Assembly (NCBI RefSeq): GCF_024756275.1
Contig: NZ_JANUGQ010000008.1
Span: 1 to 64,000, forward strand
Origin: Streptomyces pyxinae
GTDB lineage: Bacteria > Actinomycetota > Actinomycetes > Streptomycetales > Streptomycetaceae
Length of the DNA stretch: 64,000 nt
Reading direction: 5' to 3'
A model generated the notes under the pieces. The model saw only the letters and a list, made by a program, of their open reading frames with translations. It searched no databases and was not told the origin of the DNA. Shown piece after piece: positions 41,797 through 50,990 of the stretch (positions within the stretch are counted from its first letter, which is position 1; every line of letters starts with the position of its first letter). The position numbers and the translations under genes were made by a program.

Positions 41797-42711
41797 TCAC
41801 CGCCCCAGCGCCGCCGCGATTGCGCTGTCGGCGGTCGGGAAGGCGAACCGGAAACCCGTCTCCAGCAGCCGGGACGGCACCACCCGCTGGCTGGCGAGCA
41901 CATCCCCGGCGAACCGGCCGAGGGCCAGCCGCAGCGCCACCGCCGGGACGGGCAGCACCGCCGGGCGGTGCAGCACCCGGCCCATCGCCGCCGTCACCTC
42001 CCGGTTGGTGACCGGCTCCGGGGCGGTGAGGTTCACCGGACCGGCGAGCGCCTCGGTGTCCAGGATGTGCCGCAGCGCCGCCACCTCGTCGTGGAGCGCG
42101 ATGAAGCTCCAGTACTGCCGTCCGGAGCCCAGCGGCCCGCCGAGCCCGGCCCGGAAGACGGGGAAGAGCCGCCCCCAGGCGCCGCCCTCCCGGGCCACCA
42201 CCAGTCCGGTACGGGCGTACGCCACCCGCACCCCCGCCGCCCGGGCCGGTTCGGCCGCCGCCTCCCACTCCAGGCAGACCGACGGCAGGAACCCGTTCCC
42301 GGCGGGCCCCGACTCGTCCACCGCCCGGTCCCCGGTGTCGCCGTAGTAGCCGATGGCCGAGCCGCAGAGCAGCACCCGGGGCGGCTCGTCCAGCGCGGCC
42401 ACCGCCGCCGCGATCGCGGCCGTGCCGCGCACCCGGCTCTCCCGGATCTCGCGCATGTACGCGTCCGTCCACCGCCGGTCGCCGACCCCGGCGCCCGCCA
42501 GGTGCACCACGGCCGCGCACCCCCGCAGCGCGGCCGGATCGACCCGGCCGCTCCCGGGGTCCCACTCGGCCTCGTCGGCCGAGCGCGGGGTCCGCCGCAC
42601 CAGCCGCACCACCTCATGGCCGCCGGCCCGCAGCGAGCGGACCAGGGCCGAACCGATGAGCCCACCGGAACCGGTGACCGCGACACGGGAGGCGCTGGAA
42701 GAAGGAGTCAT
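41797..42711 (-). CDS. TIGR01777-family epimerase (SDR39U1/YfcH-like)
   Basis: 304 aa. VAVTGSGGLIGSALVRSL is the nucleotide-binding loop. LLCGSAIGYYGDTGDRAVDE, GVRVAYARTGLVVAREGG and a C-terminal DUF1731-like part (LRLALGRFAGDVLASQRVVP) complete the family pattern. The substrate is unknown for the family. CAGGAT lies 6 bases before the ATG (leaderless). Divergent from the GNAT gene with only 43 bases between. Confidence 0.9.
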   Translation of the reverse strand: MTPSSSASRVAVTGSGGLIGSALVRSLRAGGHEVVRLVRRTPRSADEAEWDPGSGRVDPAALRGCAAVVHLAGAGVGDRRWTDAYMREIRESRVRGTAAIAAAVAALDEPPRVLLCGSAIGYYGDTGDRAVDESGPAGNGFLPSVCLEWEAAAEPARAAGVRVAYARTGLVVAREGGAWGRLFPVFRAGLGGPLGSGRQYWSFIALHDEVAALRHILDTEALAGPVNLTAPEPVTNREVTAAMGRVLHRPAVLPVPAVALRLALGRFAGDVLASQRVVPSRLLETGFRFAFPTADSAIAAALGR

Positions 42712-42717
42712 GGCCCC

Positions 42718-42747
42718 ATCCTGCCCGGGTGCCCCGCGTGGCACAGT
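42718..42747. promoter_or_regulatory. Back-to-back leaderless promoters (TIGR01777 / GNAT)
   Basis: CAGGAT on the minus strand (42718-42723) and CACAGT on the plus strand (42742-42747) stand 6 and 7 bases before their start codons. With 18 bases between them, the two polymerases cannot bind at once. Confidence 0.55.
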
Positions 42748-42754
42748 GGCGGGC

Positions 42755-43330
42755 ATGCCCGTTTCCCCGCCCCCCGCCCGTCCGTCCGGCACACCGCCGC
42801 CCCCGGTCCGGATACGCCCGGCCCGGTTCACCGACGAGGCGCCCCTCGCGCGCCTCGACCAGGAGACCTGGTCGCCGCTGCACGCCGTCGTGCCACGTCC
42901 CCGGCCGCCGTACGACCCGTTCTTCGACGTGAACCACCGGCCGGCCGACTATCTGGTGGCCCTCGCCCCCGCGGACGGACCCGACGGCGAACCGGTCGGC
43001 TATCTGCGGCTGGTCCCGCCCACCCGGCTCGCCTGCAACGCGCACGTCCGGCAGATCCAGGGGCTGGCCGTAGCGGAGCGGGCGCGCGGCGGCGGGGTGG
43101 CCCGGGCCCTGCTGCGCGCGGCCTTCGCGGAGGCCCGGCGGCAGGGCGCCACCCGGATCACCCTGCGGGTGCTCAGCCACAACATGCCCGCCCGGCGGCT
43201 GTACGAGTCCGAGGGCTTCGCCGTCGAGGGCGTACTGCCCGGGGAGTTCCGGCTGGAGGGCCGGTACGTGGACGACGTCTTCATGGGCCGCGCCCTCACC
43301 GACGGGCCCCCGGCCCCGGGACGGCCGTAG
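42755..43330 (+). CDS. GNAT-family N-acetyltransferase
   Basis: 191 aa. QIQGLAVAERARGGGVARAL carries the acetyl-CoA loop (RxxGxA form), and ITLRVLSHNMPARRLYESEG with FAVEGVLPGEF is the usual end of the fold. The first 20 residues are Pro-rich. The acceptor is unknown. Confidence 0.9.
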   Translation: MPVSPPPARPSGTPPPPVRIRPARFTDEAPLARLDQETWSPLHAVVPRPRPPYDPFFDVNHRPADYLVALAPADGPDGEPVGYLRLVPPTRLACNAHVRQIQGLAVAERARGGGVARALLRAAFAEARRQGATRITLRVLSHNMPARRLYESEGFAVEGVLPGEFRLEGRYVDDVFMGRALTDGPPAPGRP

Positions 43331-43500
43331 CGCCGCCGGGACGGCTGTGACGTCCCCCGGGACGGTCGTGACGTCCCCCGGACGGTCGAATGGCCGGAGG
43401 GACGGCCGGGACCGCCCCCGGGCGCCGGAGCCGCCGGGACGGCTCCCGACGCCGGAACCGCCGGCCCGGCCCCCGAGGGACGCCCCGGGCTGAGGGGCCC

Positions 43501-44019
43501 TCAGGCGGCGAAGCGCTCCCAGAGCCGGGGGAACCGGTCCGCGAGAGCCGCCTCGTCCTCGAAGTCGACCGGGGTACCGGCCGGTTCGGGCGCCTGCGGC
43601 GGGATGCCCAGCTCCGGGGCGACGGCGCCGGTGAGCTGCTCGTACGCCTCGTCCGCCGCGTACCCCAGCTCCTCGCCGTCCCCGTCGATCTCCCCGTCGA
43701 AGTCGTCCAGCAGCTCCGCCAGCGCGTCCGCCCCGTGCAGCGCGCCCTCGAAGACCTCCCGCCCCTGGCCGATCAGCCAGCAGCGGAAGTAGTCGAAGGC
43801 GTCGTCGCCGGCGCCGTCCAGCAGCACCGCCGCGGCGCCCCACAGCTCCCAGGTGTAGGCCCGGTTGTAGCGGGCCTCGAAGTGCCGGGCGAAGTCCAGC
43901 ACGGAGTCCGGGTCGAGCTGGAGCAGTCTCTCCACCAGCAGTTCGGCGTGGTCCTCGGGGTCGCCCTCGGCGCCTTCCCGGGTGCTGTCGATGATCTCCC
44001 AGAACTCCGTCTCGTCCAT
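43501..44019 (-). CDS. DUF4240 domain protein
   Basis: 172 aa, very acidic. MDETEFWEIIDSTREGAEG at the start and FDYFRCWLIGQGREVFEGAL are typical of DUF4240, a family common in streptomycetes with unknown role (it resembles polymorphic-toxin immunity proteins in fold class). Divergent from the SDR gene across the paired operator-like repeats. Confidence 0.88.
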   Translation of the reverse strand: MDETEFWEIIDSTREGAEGDPEDHAELLVERLLQLDPDSVLDFARHFEARYNRAYTWELWGAAAVLLDGAGDDAFDYFRCWLIGQGREVFEGALHGADALAELLDDFDGEIDGDGEELGYAADEAYEQLTGAVAPELGIPPQAPEPAGTPVDFEDEAALADRFPRLWERFAA

Positions 44020-44078
44020 CACGCGTCCCAGCATCCCGGCTGCCGGGAAACGACGCACGCGGAGCGACCGAATCGCAA

Positions 44079-44122
44079 CCGGACAGATGATGTCGGCGGC
44101 GAATCCGGACAGAGGATGTCGG
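44079..44122. promoter_or_regulatory. Paired 18-bp direct repeats, each with an inner palindrome
   Basis: CCGGACAGATGATGTCGG (44079-44096) and CCGGACAGAGGATGTCGG (44105-44122) differ at one base and are 26 bp apart start to start. Each contains GACA-n5-TGTC. They lie between the DUF4240 and SDR genes, just upstream of the SDR -10 (CAGGCT, 44133-44138). Confidence 0.6.
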
Positions 44123-44144
44123 GATTGGCTGCCAGGCTCGTGCC

Positions 44145-45152
44145 ATGACGACGCACCAGCAGACGGGGCCGACGGGCCCGCGGAGTGGGATGACGGACGA
44201 CCGGCCGGGGGCGGCGAACGGTCTCGCGGCGGAGCCGGCTGCCGGGCCGCTCGCCGGGCGGGTGGCCCTGGTCGCCGGGGCCACCCGGGGCGCGGGCCGG
44301 GCCATCGCGGTGGCGCTCGGCGCGGCCGGGGCCACCGTCTACGCGACCGGCCGCACCACACGCGACCGGGTGAGCGAGGTCGGCCGGCCGGGCGAGACCA
44401 TCGAGGAGACCGCCGAACTGATCACGGCGGCCGGCGGCACCGGGGTCGCCGTCCGCACCGACCACCTGGTGCCGGACGAGGTACGGGAGCTGATCGCCCG
44501 GATCGACGCCGAGCGCGGGCGGCTGGACATCCTGGTCAACGACATCTGGGGCGGCGACCATCTGCTGGACTTCGACACCCGGATGTGGGAGATCGACCTG
44601 GACCGGGGCCTGCGGATGCTGGAGCTCGGCGTCCGCAGCCATGCCGTCACCAGCAGCTGCGCCCTGCCGCTGCTCATCCGGAACCCCGGCGGACTGGTGG
44701 TGGAGATGACCGACGGGACGGCCGAGTACAACCGGCGCTTCCGTGGCAACTTCTTCTACGACCTCGCCAAGAACGCCCCGATCCGGATGGCCTCCAACCT
44801 GGCCGAGGACCTCAGGGACCTCGGCTGCGCGGCGGTCGCGCTCACCCCCGGCTGGCTCCGCTCGGAACAGATGCTGGACCACTTCGGCGTACGGGAGGAG
44901 AACTGGCGGGACGGCTGCGCCAAGGACCCGCACTTCGCCATCTCCGAGTCGCCGGTCTACACCGGCCGGGCGGTCGCCGCGCTCGCCGCCGACCCGGACC
45001 GGCAGCGGTGGACCGGGCAGTCGCTCTCCAGTGGGCAGCTCGCCCGGGAATACGGCTTCACCGACGCGGACGGCTCCCGGCCGGACGCCTGGCGGTACCT
45101 CGCCGAGGTCGTCCACGGCGGGAAACCAACCCCGGCCGGGGAATACCGCTGA
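44145..45152 (+). CDS. Short-chain dehydrogenase/reductase
   Basis: 335 aa. VALVAGATRGAGRAIAVAL is the TGxxxGxG-type loop (with Ala for the first Gly position shifted), LDILVNDIWGGD replaces NNAG, and FFYDLAKNAPIRM gives YxxxK. The first ~35 residues are extra and disordered-looking. CAGGCT lies 6 bases before the ATG (leaderless). The convergent WYL-domain regulator gene may be functionally linked. Confidence 0.88.
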   Translation: MTTHQQTGPTGPRSGMTDDRPGAANGLAAEPAAGPLAGRVALVAGATRGAGRAIAVALGAAGATVYATGRTTRDRVSEVGRPGETIEETAELITAAGGTGVAVRTDHLVPDEVRELIARIDAERGRLDILVNDIWGGDHLLDFDTRMWEIDLDRGLRMLELGVRSHAVTSSCALPLLIRNPGGLVVEMTDGTAEYNRRFRGNFFYDLAKNAPIRMASNLAEDLRDLGCAAVALTPGWLRSEQMLDHFGVREENWRDGCAKDPHFAISESPVYTGRAVAALAADPDRQRWTGQSLSSGQLAREYGFTDADGSRPDAWRYLAEVVHGGKPTPAGEYR

Positions 45153-45225
45153 CCCGGCGGAGGAGTACCGCTGACCTGGCCGGCGGACGGCGGACCCGTA
45201 CCCCGGCGCCTGCTCCCCGCCGGGC

Positions 45226-46332
45226 TCAGCCCGGGTCCGGCGGCGGGTGCGGGGTGTCCGCCGTCTCCGGGGCCGGGTCACCGCTCACCCCGGTGCCCTC
45301 GATGTCACTGGTGCCACTGGTGCCAGTGATGTCTCCGGCTTCCTCGCTCTCCCCGGCGTACCGGGCACGCATCCGGGCGGCCGCGTCCCGGAAGCGGGCC
45401 CGGAGCGTGGCGGGGGCCAGCACCTCCGCCTCCGCGCCCAGCGCGAGCAGCTGCTCGAACGCCACCTCCTCCGACTCCACCGGCAGGGTGACCGTGACCA
45501 GACCCGCCGCGTCCGGGGGACCGGCCGCCGCCAGCGCCTCGGTGGCGGCGGCCCGGTCGGTGAGGTGCGGCAGCCGGGCGGCGCCCGCGTCCGTGAGCCG
45601 TACCACCGCCTCCGCGCGGAGCAGCGAGCGGTTGAACCGGGCGGCCCACTCGGCCCAGAACGCCGGCAGGTCGAAGTCCGGGTCCCGGCCGAACCGTTCG
45701 GCGCGCGGGGTCACCGCGGTGAACCGGTCCAGCCGGTAGACCCGGAGCGCCGCGCCGGCGGGCGCCCCGGCGACCCGGGCGCAGACGTACCAGACCCCCG
45801 CCTTCAGCACCAGGCCGTACGGCGCCAGCTCCCGCTCCACCACGGCGCCGCCCCGCCGGTAGCCGGCCCCGATCAGCCGGTCGTCCCACACCGCCTCCGC
45901 GACGGCGGGCAGCAGCGGGGGCGTCTCCGGCTCCCGGTACCAGCCGGGCGCGTCCAGATGGAAGCGCCGCGCCACCGAATCGGGCGCGTCCCGCAGGGCG
46001 GGCAGCAGCGCCGCCGAGACCTTCAGCCGGGCCGCCGAGGCCGCGTCCGCCAGCCCCAGGTCCCGCAGCGCGCCCGGCAGCCCGGAGAGGAACAGCGCCT
46101 CGGCCTCCTCCCGGTCCAGCCCGGTGAGCCGGGTCCGGTAGCCGCCGACCAGCCGGTAACCGCCCGCCCGGCCCCGGTCCGCGTACACCGGGATGCCCGC
46201 CTCGGAGAGCGCCAGCGCGTCCCGGGTGACCGTCCGCTCCGAGACCTCCAGCTCCCGGGCCAGCTCGGCGGCGGTCATGGCGGGACGGGACTGGAGCAGC
46301 AACACCATCTTGATCAGCCGGGCAGCACGCAT
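45226..46332 (-). CDS. HTH-WYL transcriptional regulator
   Basis: 368 aa. The N-terminal winged helix has LLQSRPAMTAAELARELEVS and RTVTRDALALSEAGIPVYAD. The WYL domain (about 140-240) has KAGVWYVCARVAGAPAGAAL and RVYRLDRFTAVTP; a WCX-like C-domain ends at ~340, then a disordered tail of GT/SG repeats. WYL domains sense nucleic acid or small ligands. The start at 46330-46332 is 6 bases from GATGAT. Confidence 0.9.
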   Translation of the reverse strand: MRAARLIKMVLLLQSRPAMTAAELARELEVSERTVTRDALALSEAGIPVYADRGRAGGYRLVGGYRTRLTGLDREEAEALFLSGLPGALRDLGLADAASAARLKVSAALLPALRDAPDSVARRFHLDAPGWYREPETPPLLPAVAEAVWDDRLIGAGYRRGGAVVERELAPYGLVLKAGVWYVCARVAGAPAGAALRVYRLDRFTAVTPRAERFGRDPDFDLPAFWAEWAARFNRSLLRAEAVVRLTDAGAARLPHLTDRAAATEALAAAGPPDAAGLVTVTLPVESEEVAFEQLLALGAEAEVLAPATLRARFRDAAARMRARYAGESEEAGDITGTSGTSDIEGTGVSGDPAPETADTPHPPPDPG

Positions 46333-46356
46333 GCCGCCATCATCCGGCAAGGCCGC

Positions 46357-46404
46357 CGTCGTCCGTCGGGCCCGCTGTCATCCGTCGGGCCCGCCGTCGT
46401 CCGG
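46357..46404. repeat. 19-bp tandem repeat upstream of the WYL gene
   Basis: Two copies of (C/T)GTC(G/A)TCCGTCGGGCCCGC (46357-46375 and 46376-46394) and a partial third. It could be autoregulatory sites or simple duplication. Confidence 0.6.
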
Positions 46405-46467
46405 CAGCGGGCCCACCGGCCCCCTGGCTCCGGACGACCCCGCTGCGGTGTACCGAGGGAACGACGA

Positions 46468-46508
46468 CGGGGCCCTTGGCCGTACAGCACGTACGACCAA
46501 GGGCCCCG
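46468..46508 (-). terminator. Hairpin terminator after aceE
   Basis: CGGGGCCCTTGG-c-CGTAC pairs with GTACG-a-CCAAGGGCCCCG around AGCAC (17 bp, one mismatch), 16 bases past the aceE stop. Confidence 0.8.
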
Positions 46509-46523
46509 CCCGGAACCGGAGTG

Positions 46524-49211
46524 TTACAGCCCGTACCGCTCGCGGGCTTCCTTCACCGCGGAGGCCGGGACCTCACCGCGCCGGGCGAGCTGCGCCAGCG
46601 CGGCGACGACGATCGACTCCGCGTCCACGCCGAAGTGCCGGCGGGCCGCCTCACGGGTGTCCGACAGACCGAAGCCGTCGGCGCCGAGCGAGCTGTAGTC
46701 CTGGTCCACCCACTGGGCGATCTGGTCCGGGACCTGGCGCATGTAGTCGCTGACCGCCAGCACCGGGCCGGTGGCGTCGGACAGCACCTGGCGGACGTAC
46801 GGCACCCGCTCCTCGCCGCGCAGCAGCGCCGCGTCCGCGTCCAGCGCGTCCCGCCGCAGCTCGGACCAGGAGGTGGCCGACCAGACGTCGGCGGTGACGT
46901 GCCACTCCGCCGCCAGCATCTCCTGGGCCTTCAGCGCCCAGTGGATGGCGGTGCCGGAGGCCAGCAGCTGGATGCGCGGGTCGTCGGCGCCGCCCTGGCC
47001 CTCCTTGAAGCGGTAGAGGCCCTTGATGATGCCCTCGTCCACGCCCTCGGGCTTGGCCGGCTGCGGCATCGGCTCGTTGTAGACGGTCAGGTAGTAGAAG
47101 ACGTCCGGGTCCTCGCCGGGCGCCGCCTCGCCGTACATCCGGCGCAGACCGTCCTTGACGATGGCCGCCACCTCGTAGGCGAAGGCCGGGTCGTAGGTGA
47201 GCGCCGCCGGGTTGGTGGCCGCGATGACGGGGGAGTGCCCGTCGGCGTGCTGGAGGCCCTCACCGGTCAGCGTGGTGCGGCCGGCGGTGGCACCCACCAG
47301 GAAGCCGCGGCCGAGCTGGTCACCGAGCTGCCACATCTGGTCGGCGGTCCGCTGCCAGCCGAACATCGAGTAGAAGATGTAGAACGGGATCATCTGCTCG
47401 CCGTGCGTCGCGTACGCGGTCGACGCGGCGATGAAGTCGGCCATCGAGCCGGCCTCGGTGATGCCCTCGTTGAGGATCTGGCCGTCCTTGGCCTCGCGGT
47501 AGTACATCAGCTGGTCGCGGTCGACCGGCTCGTACGTCTGCCCCTTCGGGGAGTAGATGCCGAGCGACGGGAAGAGCGACTCCATGCCGAAGGTGCGGGC
47601 CTCGTCCGGGACGATCGGCACCCAGCGTCGGCCGGTCTGCTTGTCCCGGATGAGGTCCTTCATCAGCCGGACGAAGGCCATCGTGGTCGCCACCGACTGG
47701 CTGCCGGAGCCCTTGTCGAAGGCGGCGAAGCTCTTGTCGGCCGGCGCGGGCAGCGGGGCCAGGGCGTGGCTGCGGCGGGCCGGGGCCGGGCCGCCGAGCG
47801 CCGCGCGGCGCTCCTGGAGGTAGCGCACCTCGGCCGAGTCGGCGCCGGGGTGGCCGTACGGCACCTGGCCGTCGGCGAAGGCGGAGTCCGGGATCGGCAG
47901 ACCCAGCAGGTCCCGCATGTCCTTGAACTCGTCCACCGACAGCTTCTTCATCTGGTGGTTGGCGTTCTTGGACTCGAAGCCCTTGCCGAGGGTGAAGCCC
48001 TTCACCGTCTGGGCGAGGATCACGGTCGGCGCGCCCTGGTGGGACAGGGCCGCCTTGTACGCGGCGAAGACCTTCCGCGACTCGTGGCCGCCGCGCGACA
48101 GGTGGAAGCACTCCAGGATCTTGTCGTCGGAGAGCAGCTTGGCCAGCTCGACCAGGGCCGGCTCGGCGCCGAAGAAGTGCTCGCGGATGTACGCGGCGTC
48201 CCGGGTGGCGTACGTCTGGAACTGCGCGTCCGGCACCTCGCGCAGCCGGCGGACCAGCGCGCCCGTGGTGTCGAGCTGGAACAGCTCGTCCCAGGCGGTG
48301 CCCCAGAGCGACTTCACGACGTTCCAGCCGGCGCCCCGGAACTGGGCCTCCAGCTCCTGCACGATCTTGAAGTTGGCGCGGACCGGGCCGTCCAGGCGCT
48401 GGAGGTTGCAGTTGATGACGAAGGTCAGATTGTCCAGACCCTCGCGGGCGGCGAGCGCCAGGGCCGCCGTGGACTCCGGCTCGTCCATCTCGCCGTCGCC
48501 CAGGAAGGCCCAGACGTGCGAGTTCGAGACGTCCTTGATGCCCCGGTTGGTGAGGTACCGGTTGAACCGGGCCTGGTAGATCGCGGAGAGCGGGCCGAGG
48601 CCCATTGACACGGTCGGGAACTCCCACAGCCAGGGCAGCCGGCGCGGGTGCGGGTAGGACGGCAGGCCCTTGCCGCCGGCCTCCTGGCGGAAGTTGTCCA
48701 GGTGCTCCTCGGTCAGCCGGCCGTCGAGGAAGGCGCGGGCGTAGATACCGGGGGAGGCGTGGCCCTGGATGTAGAGCTGGTCGCCGGAGCCGTCCCCCTC
48801 CTTGCCGCGGAAGAAGTGGTTGAAGCCGGTCTCGTAGAGCCAGGCGGCGGAGGCGAAGGTCGCGATGTGGCCGCCGACCCCGTACTTGGAGCCCCGGGTG
48901 ACCATGGCCGCCGCGTTCCAGCGGTTCCAGGCGGTGATCCGGGCTTCCAGCTCCTCGTCGCCGTCGAAGCCGTACGTGGCCTCGGCGGCGGTCGGGATGG
49001 TGTTGACGTAGTCGGATTCCAGCAGCTTGGGCAGCGCCAGACCGGCGCCCTCGGCCCGCTCCAGCGTGCGGCGCATCAGGTAGGCGGCGCGGTGCGGCCC
49101 GGCCGCGTCGGTGACGGCGTCGAGGGACGCCTGCCACTCGGCGGTCTCCTCGGGGTCCCGGTCCGGGAGCTGGTCGAGCTCGCTCGGCTGGATGCGGGTG
49201 GGGTCGGTCAT
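46524..49211 (-). CDS. aceE: Pyruvate dehydrogenase E1 component, homodimeric type
   Basis: 895 aa TPP enzyme that decarboxylates pyruvate and acetylates the lipoyl group of E2. The TPP motif runs from [20 protein letters not shown] to [51 protein letters not shown] and [20 protein letters not shown] are E1p signatures. Full length. A clear promoter with an embedded palindrome lies upstream, and a GntR gene lies further upstream on the same strand. Confidence 0.97.
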   Translation of the reverse strand: MTDPTRIQPSELDQLPDRDPEETAEWQASLDAVTDAAGPHRAAYLMRRTLERAEGAGLALPKLLESDYVNTIPTAAEATYGFDGDEELEARITAWNRWNAAAMVTRGSKYGVGGHIATFASAAWLYETGFNHFFRGKEGDGSGDQLYIQGHASPGIYARAFLDGRLTEEHLDNFRQEAGGKGLPSYPHPRRLPWLWEFPTVSMGLGPLSAIYQARFNRYLTNRGIKDVSNSHVWAFLGDGEMDEPESTAALALAAREGLDNLTFVINCNLQRLDGPVRANFKIVQELEAQFRGAGWNVVKSLWGTAWDELFQLDTTGALVRRLREVPDAQFQTYATRDAAYIREHFFGAEPALVELAKLLSDDKILECFHLSRGGHESRKVFAAYKAALSHQGAPTVILAQTVKGFTLGKGFESKNANHQMKKLSVDEFKDMRDLLGLPIPDSAFADGQVPYGHPGADSAEVRYLQERRAALGGPAPARRSHALAPLPAPADKSFAAFDKGSGSQSVATTMAFVRLMKDLIRDKQTGRRWVPIVPDEARTFGMESLFPSLGIYSPKGQTYEPVDRDQLMYYREAKDGQILNEGITEAGSMADFIAASTAYATHGEQMIPFYIFYSMFGWQRTADQMWQLGDQLGRGFLVGATAGRTTLTGEGLQHADGHSPVIAATNPAALTYDPAFAYEVAAIVKDGLRRMYGEAAPGEDPDVFYYLTVYNEPMPQPAKPEGVDEGIIKGLYRFKEGQGGADDPRIQLLASGTAIHWALKAQEMLAAEWHVTADVWSATSWSELRRDALDADAALLRGEERVPYVRQVLSDATGPVLAVSDYMRQVPDQIAQWVDQDYSSLGADGFGLSDTREAARRHFGVDAESIVVAALAQLARRGEVPASAVKEARERYGL

Positions 49212-49296
49212 GTGCGCCGCCTTCCGGAGTCGAAGGGGTGGGAGCCCTTGGTCTTGGCAGGACAGGGCGGCGGACCTCTGTTGAAGTCCGCCGATG

Positions 49297-49326
49297 ACTG
49301 TACGACTCTGATCGATGATCGATCAA
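49297..49326 (-). promoter_or_regulatory. aceE promoter with a 17-bp palindromic operator
   Basis: On the minus strand TTGATC (49321-49326) and TACAGT (49297-49302) are 18 bp apart. The perfect palindrome TGATCGAT-c-ATCGATCA (49309-49325) fills the spacer and touches the -35, where a bound repressor would block polymerase. The GntR protein encoded upstream is the obvious candidate. Confidence 0.65.
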
Positions 49327-49479
49327 AGGGGGATGCCAAAAAACCTCTGTCACCGGGCAAAGTAGGCATTGAGTGCCATGGGCACAGGCACCCGGTGCCT
49401 TGTTTTCGCAGGTGGGGAGGGGGTGGGGCGGGATTCGGGCGCGCTTTTGAGCGGGGGGTGGGCGCGATGAGCGGGAGCC

Positions 49480-49985
49480 CGGACCCGGCGGGTGGGCAGA
49501 GCCGGATGGCCTGAGGCCGAGGGATGGCCTGAGGCCGACCGGGGGCCTGAACCGGGCCTGAGGCCGGCCGTGGCCGTGCGCGGCAGCTGGCCTGAGGCCG
49601 GCCGGTCACCCGAGTTTGGCAGATGGCCTGTGCCCGGCCCTGGGGCTGTGCCCGGCCGGGGGGTGTGCCCGGCCCTGGGGCCGTGCCTAGCCGGGGCGTG
49701 TCCCAGGCCTGCGCGGCGATGGGCCGGCGGGCCGACCCTGGCGGCCGAGGGGCCGGGGTCCGGCCGGTGGGCCGAGCCGGATGGGCCGAGGCCGGCAGCT
49801 GGCCTGTGCCTGGCCGGTGAACCGAGTCCGGCGGATGGCCTGTGCCCGGGTGGGGGCCGTGTCTGGCCGGGGCGTGTCCCAGGCCTGCGCGGCGACGGGC
49901 CGACCCTGGCGGCCGACGGGCCGGGGGCCGGCCGGTGGCCCGAGCCCGACGGATGGCCTGTGCCCGGCCGGGGCCGAGCCCGGCC
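49480..49985. repeat. Nested GC-rich repeats, no gene
   Basis: Short units such as GATGGCCTGTGCCCGGCCGG recur. A longer ~70-bp segment containing GGGGCGTGTCCCAGGCCTGC occurs twice (from about 49680 and about 49855) with few changes, an approximate 175-bp period. No gene between aceE and the GntR gene. Confidence 0.75.
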
Positions 49986-49999
49986 CACGGGCCGCTGGC

Positions 50000-50617
50000 T
50001 CAGGCGCGGGGGGCGCAGCCCAGGACGTGTTCCTTCACCAGCACCCCGATCCTGGGGTCCCGCCTCCGGAAGGCCCGGACCAGGTCCTCGTGCTCCTCGG
50101 CGTACGACTTCTGCACCGTACCGAGCCAGCGGATCGACAGGGCCGTGAACACCTCGATCCCCAGCCCCTCCCAGGTGTGCAGCAGCACCGCGTTGTGCGC
50201 CGCCCGCACCAGCTCCCGGTGGAAGCCCACCGTGTGCCGCACCTGGGCCGTCCCGTCACCCCGGGCGTCCGCCTCGTACAGCGCCACCACATGCGGCTCC
50301 AGCGCCGAGCAGTCCTCCGCCAGCCGCCCGGCGGCCAGCTCCGCCGCGATCTGCTCCAGACCCGCCCGTACCGGGTAGCTCTCCTCCAGGTCCGCCGCGG
50401 TCAGATTCCGCACCCGGACCCCCTTGTTCGGCGCCGACTCGATCAACCGCAGGCTCTCCAGCTCCCGCAGCGCCTCCCGTACCGGCGTCTGGCTGACCTC
50501 CAGCTCCGTGGCGATGCGCCGCTCCACGATCCGCTCGCCCGGCTTCCAGCGACCACTGACGATCCCCTCCACGATGTGCTCGCGGATCTGGTCGCGCAGC
50601 GAAACGGACTGCATCAT
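50000..50617 (-). CDS. GntR-family regulator (FCD/FadR subfamily)
   Basis: 205 aa. The N-terminal winged helix has GRWKPGERIVERRIATELEV and SQTPVREALRELESLRLIES, the classic GntR signature. The FCD domain follows (VRAGLEQIAAELAA, FHRELVRAAHN with metal-binding His, and RAFRRRDP). GAGGG lies 8 bases before the ATG at 50615. It sits between sucB and aceE and could be a PdhR-like regulator of pyruvate dehydrogenase. The reading frame is open further upstream through the repeat array but composition there is not protein-like. Confidence 0.92.
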   Translation of the reverse strand: MMQSVSLRDQIREHIVEGIVSGRWKPGERIVERRIATELEVSQTPVREALRELESLRLIESAPNKGVRVRNLTAADLEESYPVRAGLEQIAAELAAGRLAEDCSALEPHVVALYEADARGDGTAQVRHTVGFHRELVRAAHNAVLLHTWEGLGIEVFTALSIRWLGTVQKSYAEEHEDLVRAFRRRDPRIGVLVKEHVLGCAPRA

Positions 50618-50676
50618 GCTGTTCCCTCTTTTTGGGGCTCGGTTCTCCCCCAGACTTCGTCCGGAGGGACCCCCAC

Positions 50677-50990
50677 GGGGTCGGGTGGGCACCCACAGGG
50701 GGTGAGGCTGCTCGATTGGGTCGGGTGGGCACCCACGGGGGTGGGGCCGCTGGTCGGGTCGGGTCGGGTGAGTACGTACGGGGGACGGGGCTGCTGGTCG
50801 GGGTCGGGTGGGCACCCACAGGGGGTGAGGCTGCTCGATTGGGTCGGGTGGGCACCCACGGGGGTGGGGCCGCCGGTCGGGTCGGGTGGGTACGTACGGG
50901 GGACGGGGCTGCTGGTCGGGGTCGGGTGGGCACCCACAGGGGGTGAGGCTGCTCGATTGGGTCGGGTGGGCGCCCACGGGGGCACCCACC
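50677..50990. repeat. Higher-order tandem repeat upstream of the GntR gene
   Basis: A ~120-bp unit made of three ~40-bp modules is present about two and a half times. Module A ends TGAGGCTGCTCGATTGGG (at 50703, 50826 and 50944), module B has GGGGTGGGGCCGC, module C has ACGTACGGGGGACGGGGC. Most modules contain GTGGGCACCCAC, an inverted repeat. 50991-51300 is gene-free and includes GGTTCC microsatellite copies near 51221-51250. Confidence 0.85.

Noticed and set aside
46476..48608. Plus-strand frame of ~710 codons opposite aceE
   Set aside because: Antisense to an unmistakable E1 enzyme; composition not protein-like.
50677..50990. CRISPR array
   Set aside because: The intervening segments are themselves repeated and there are no cas genes.
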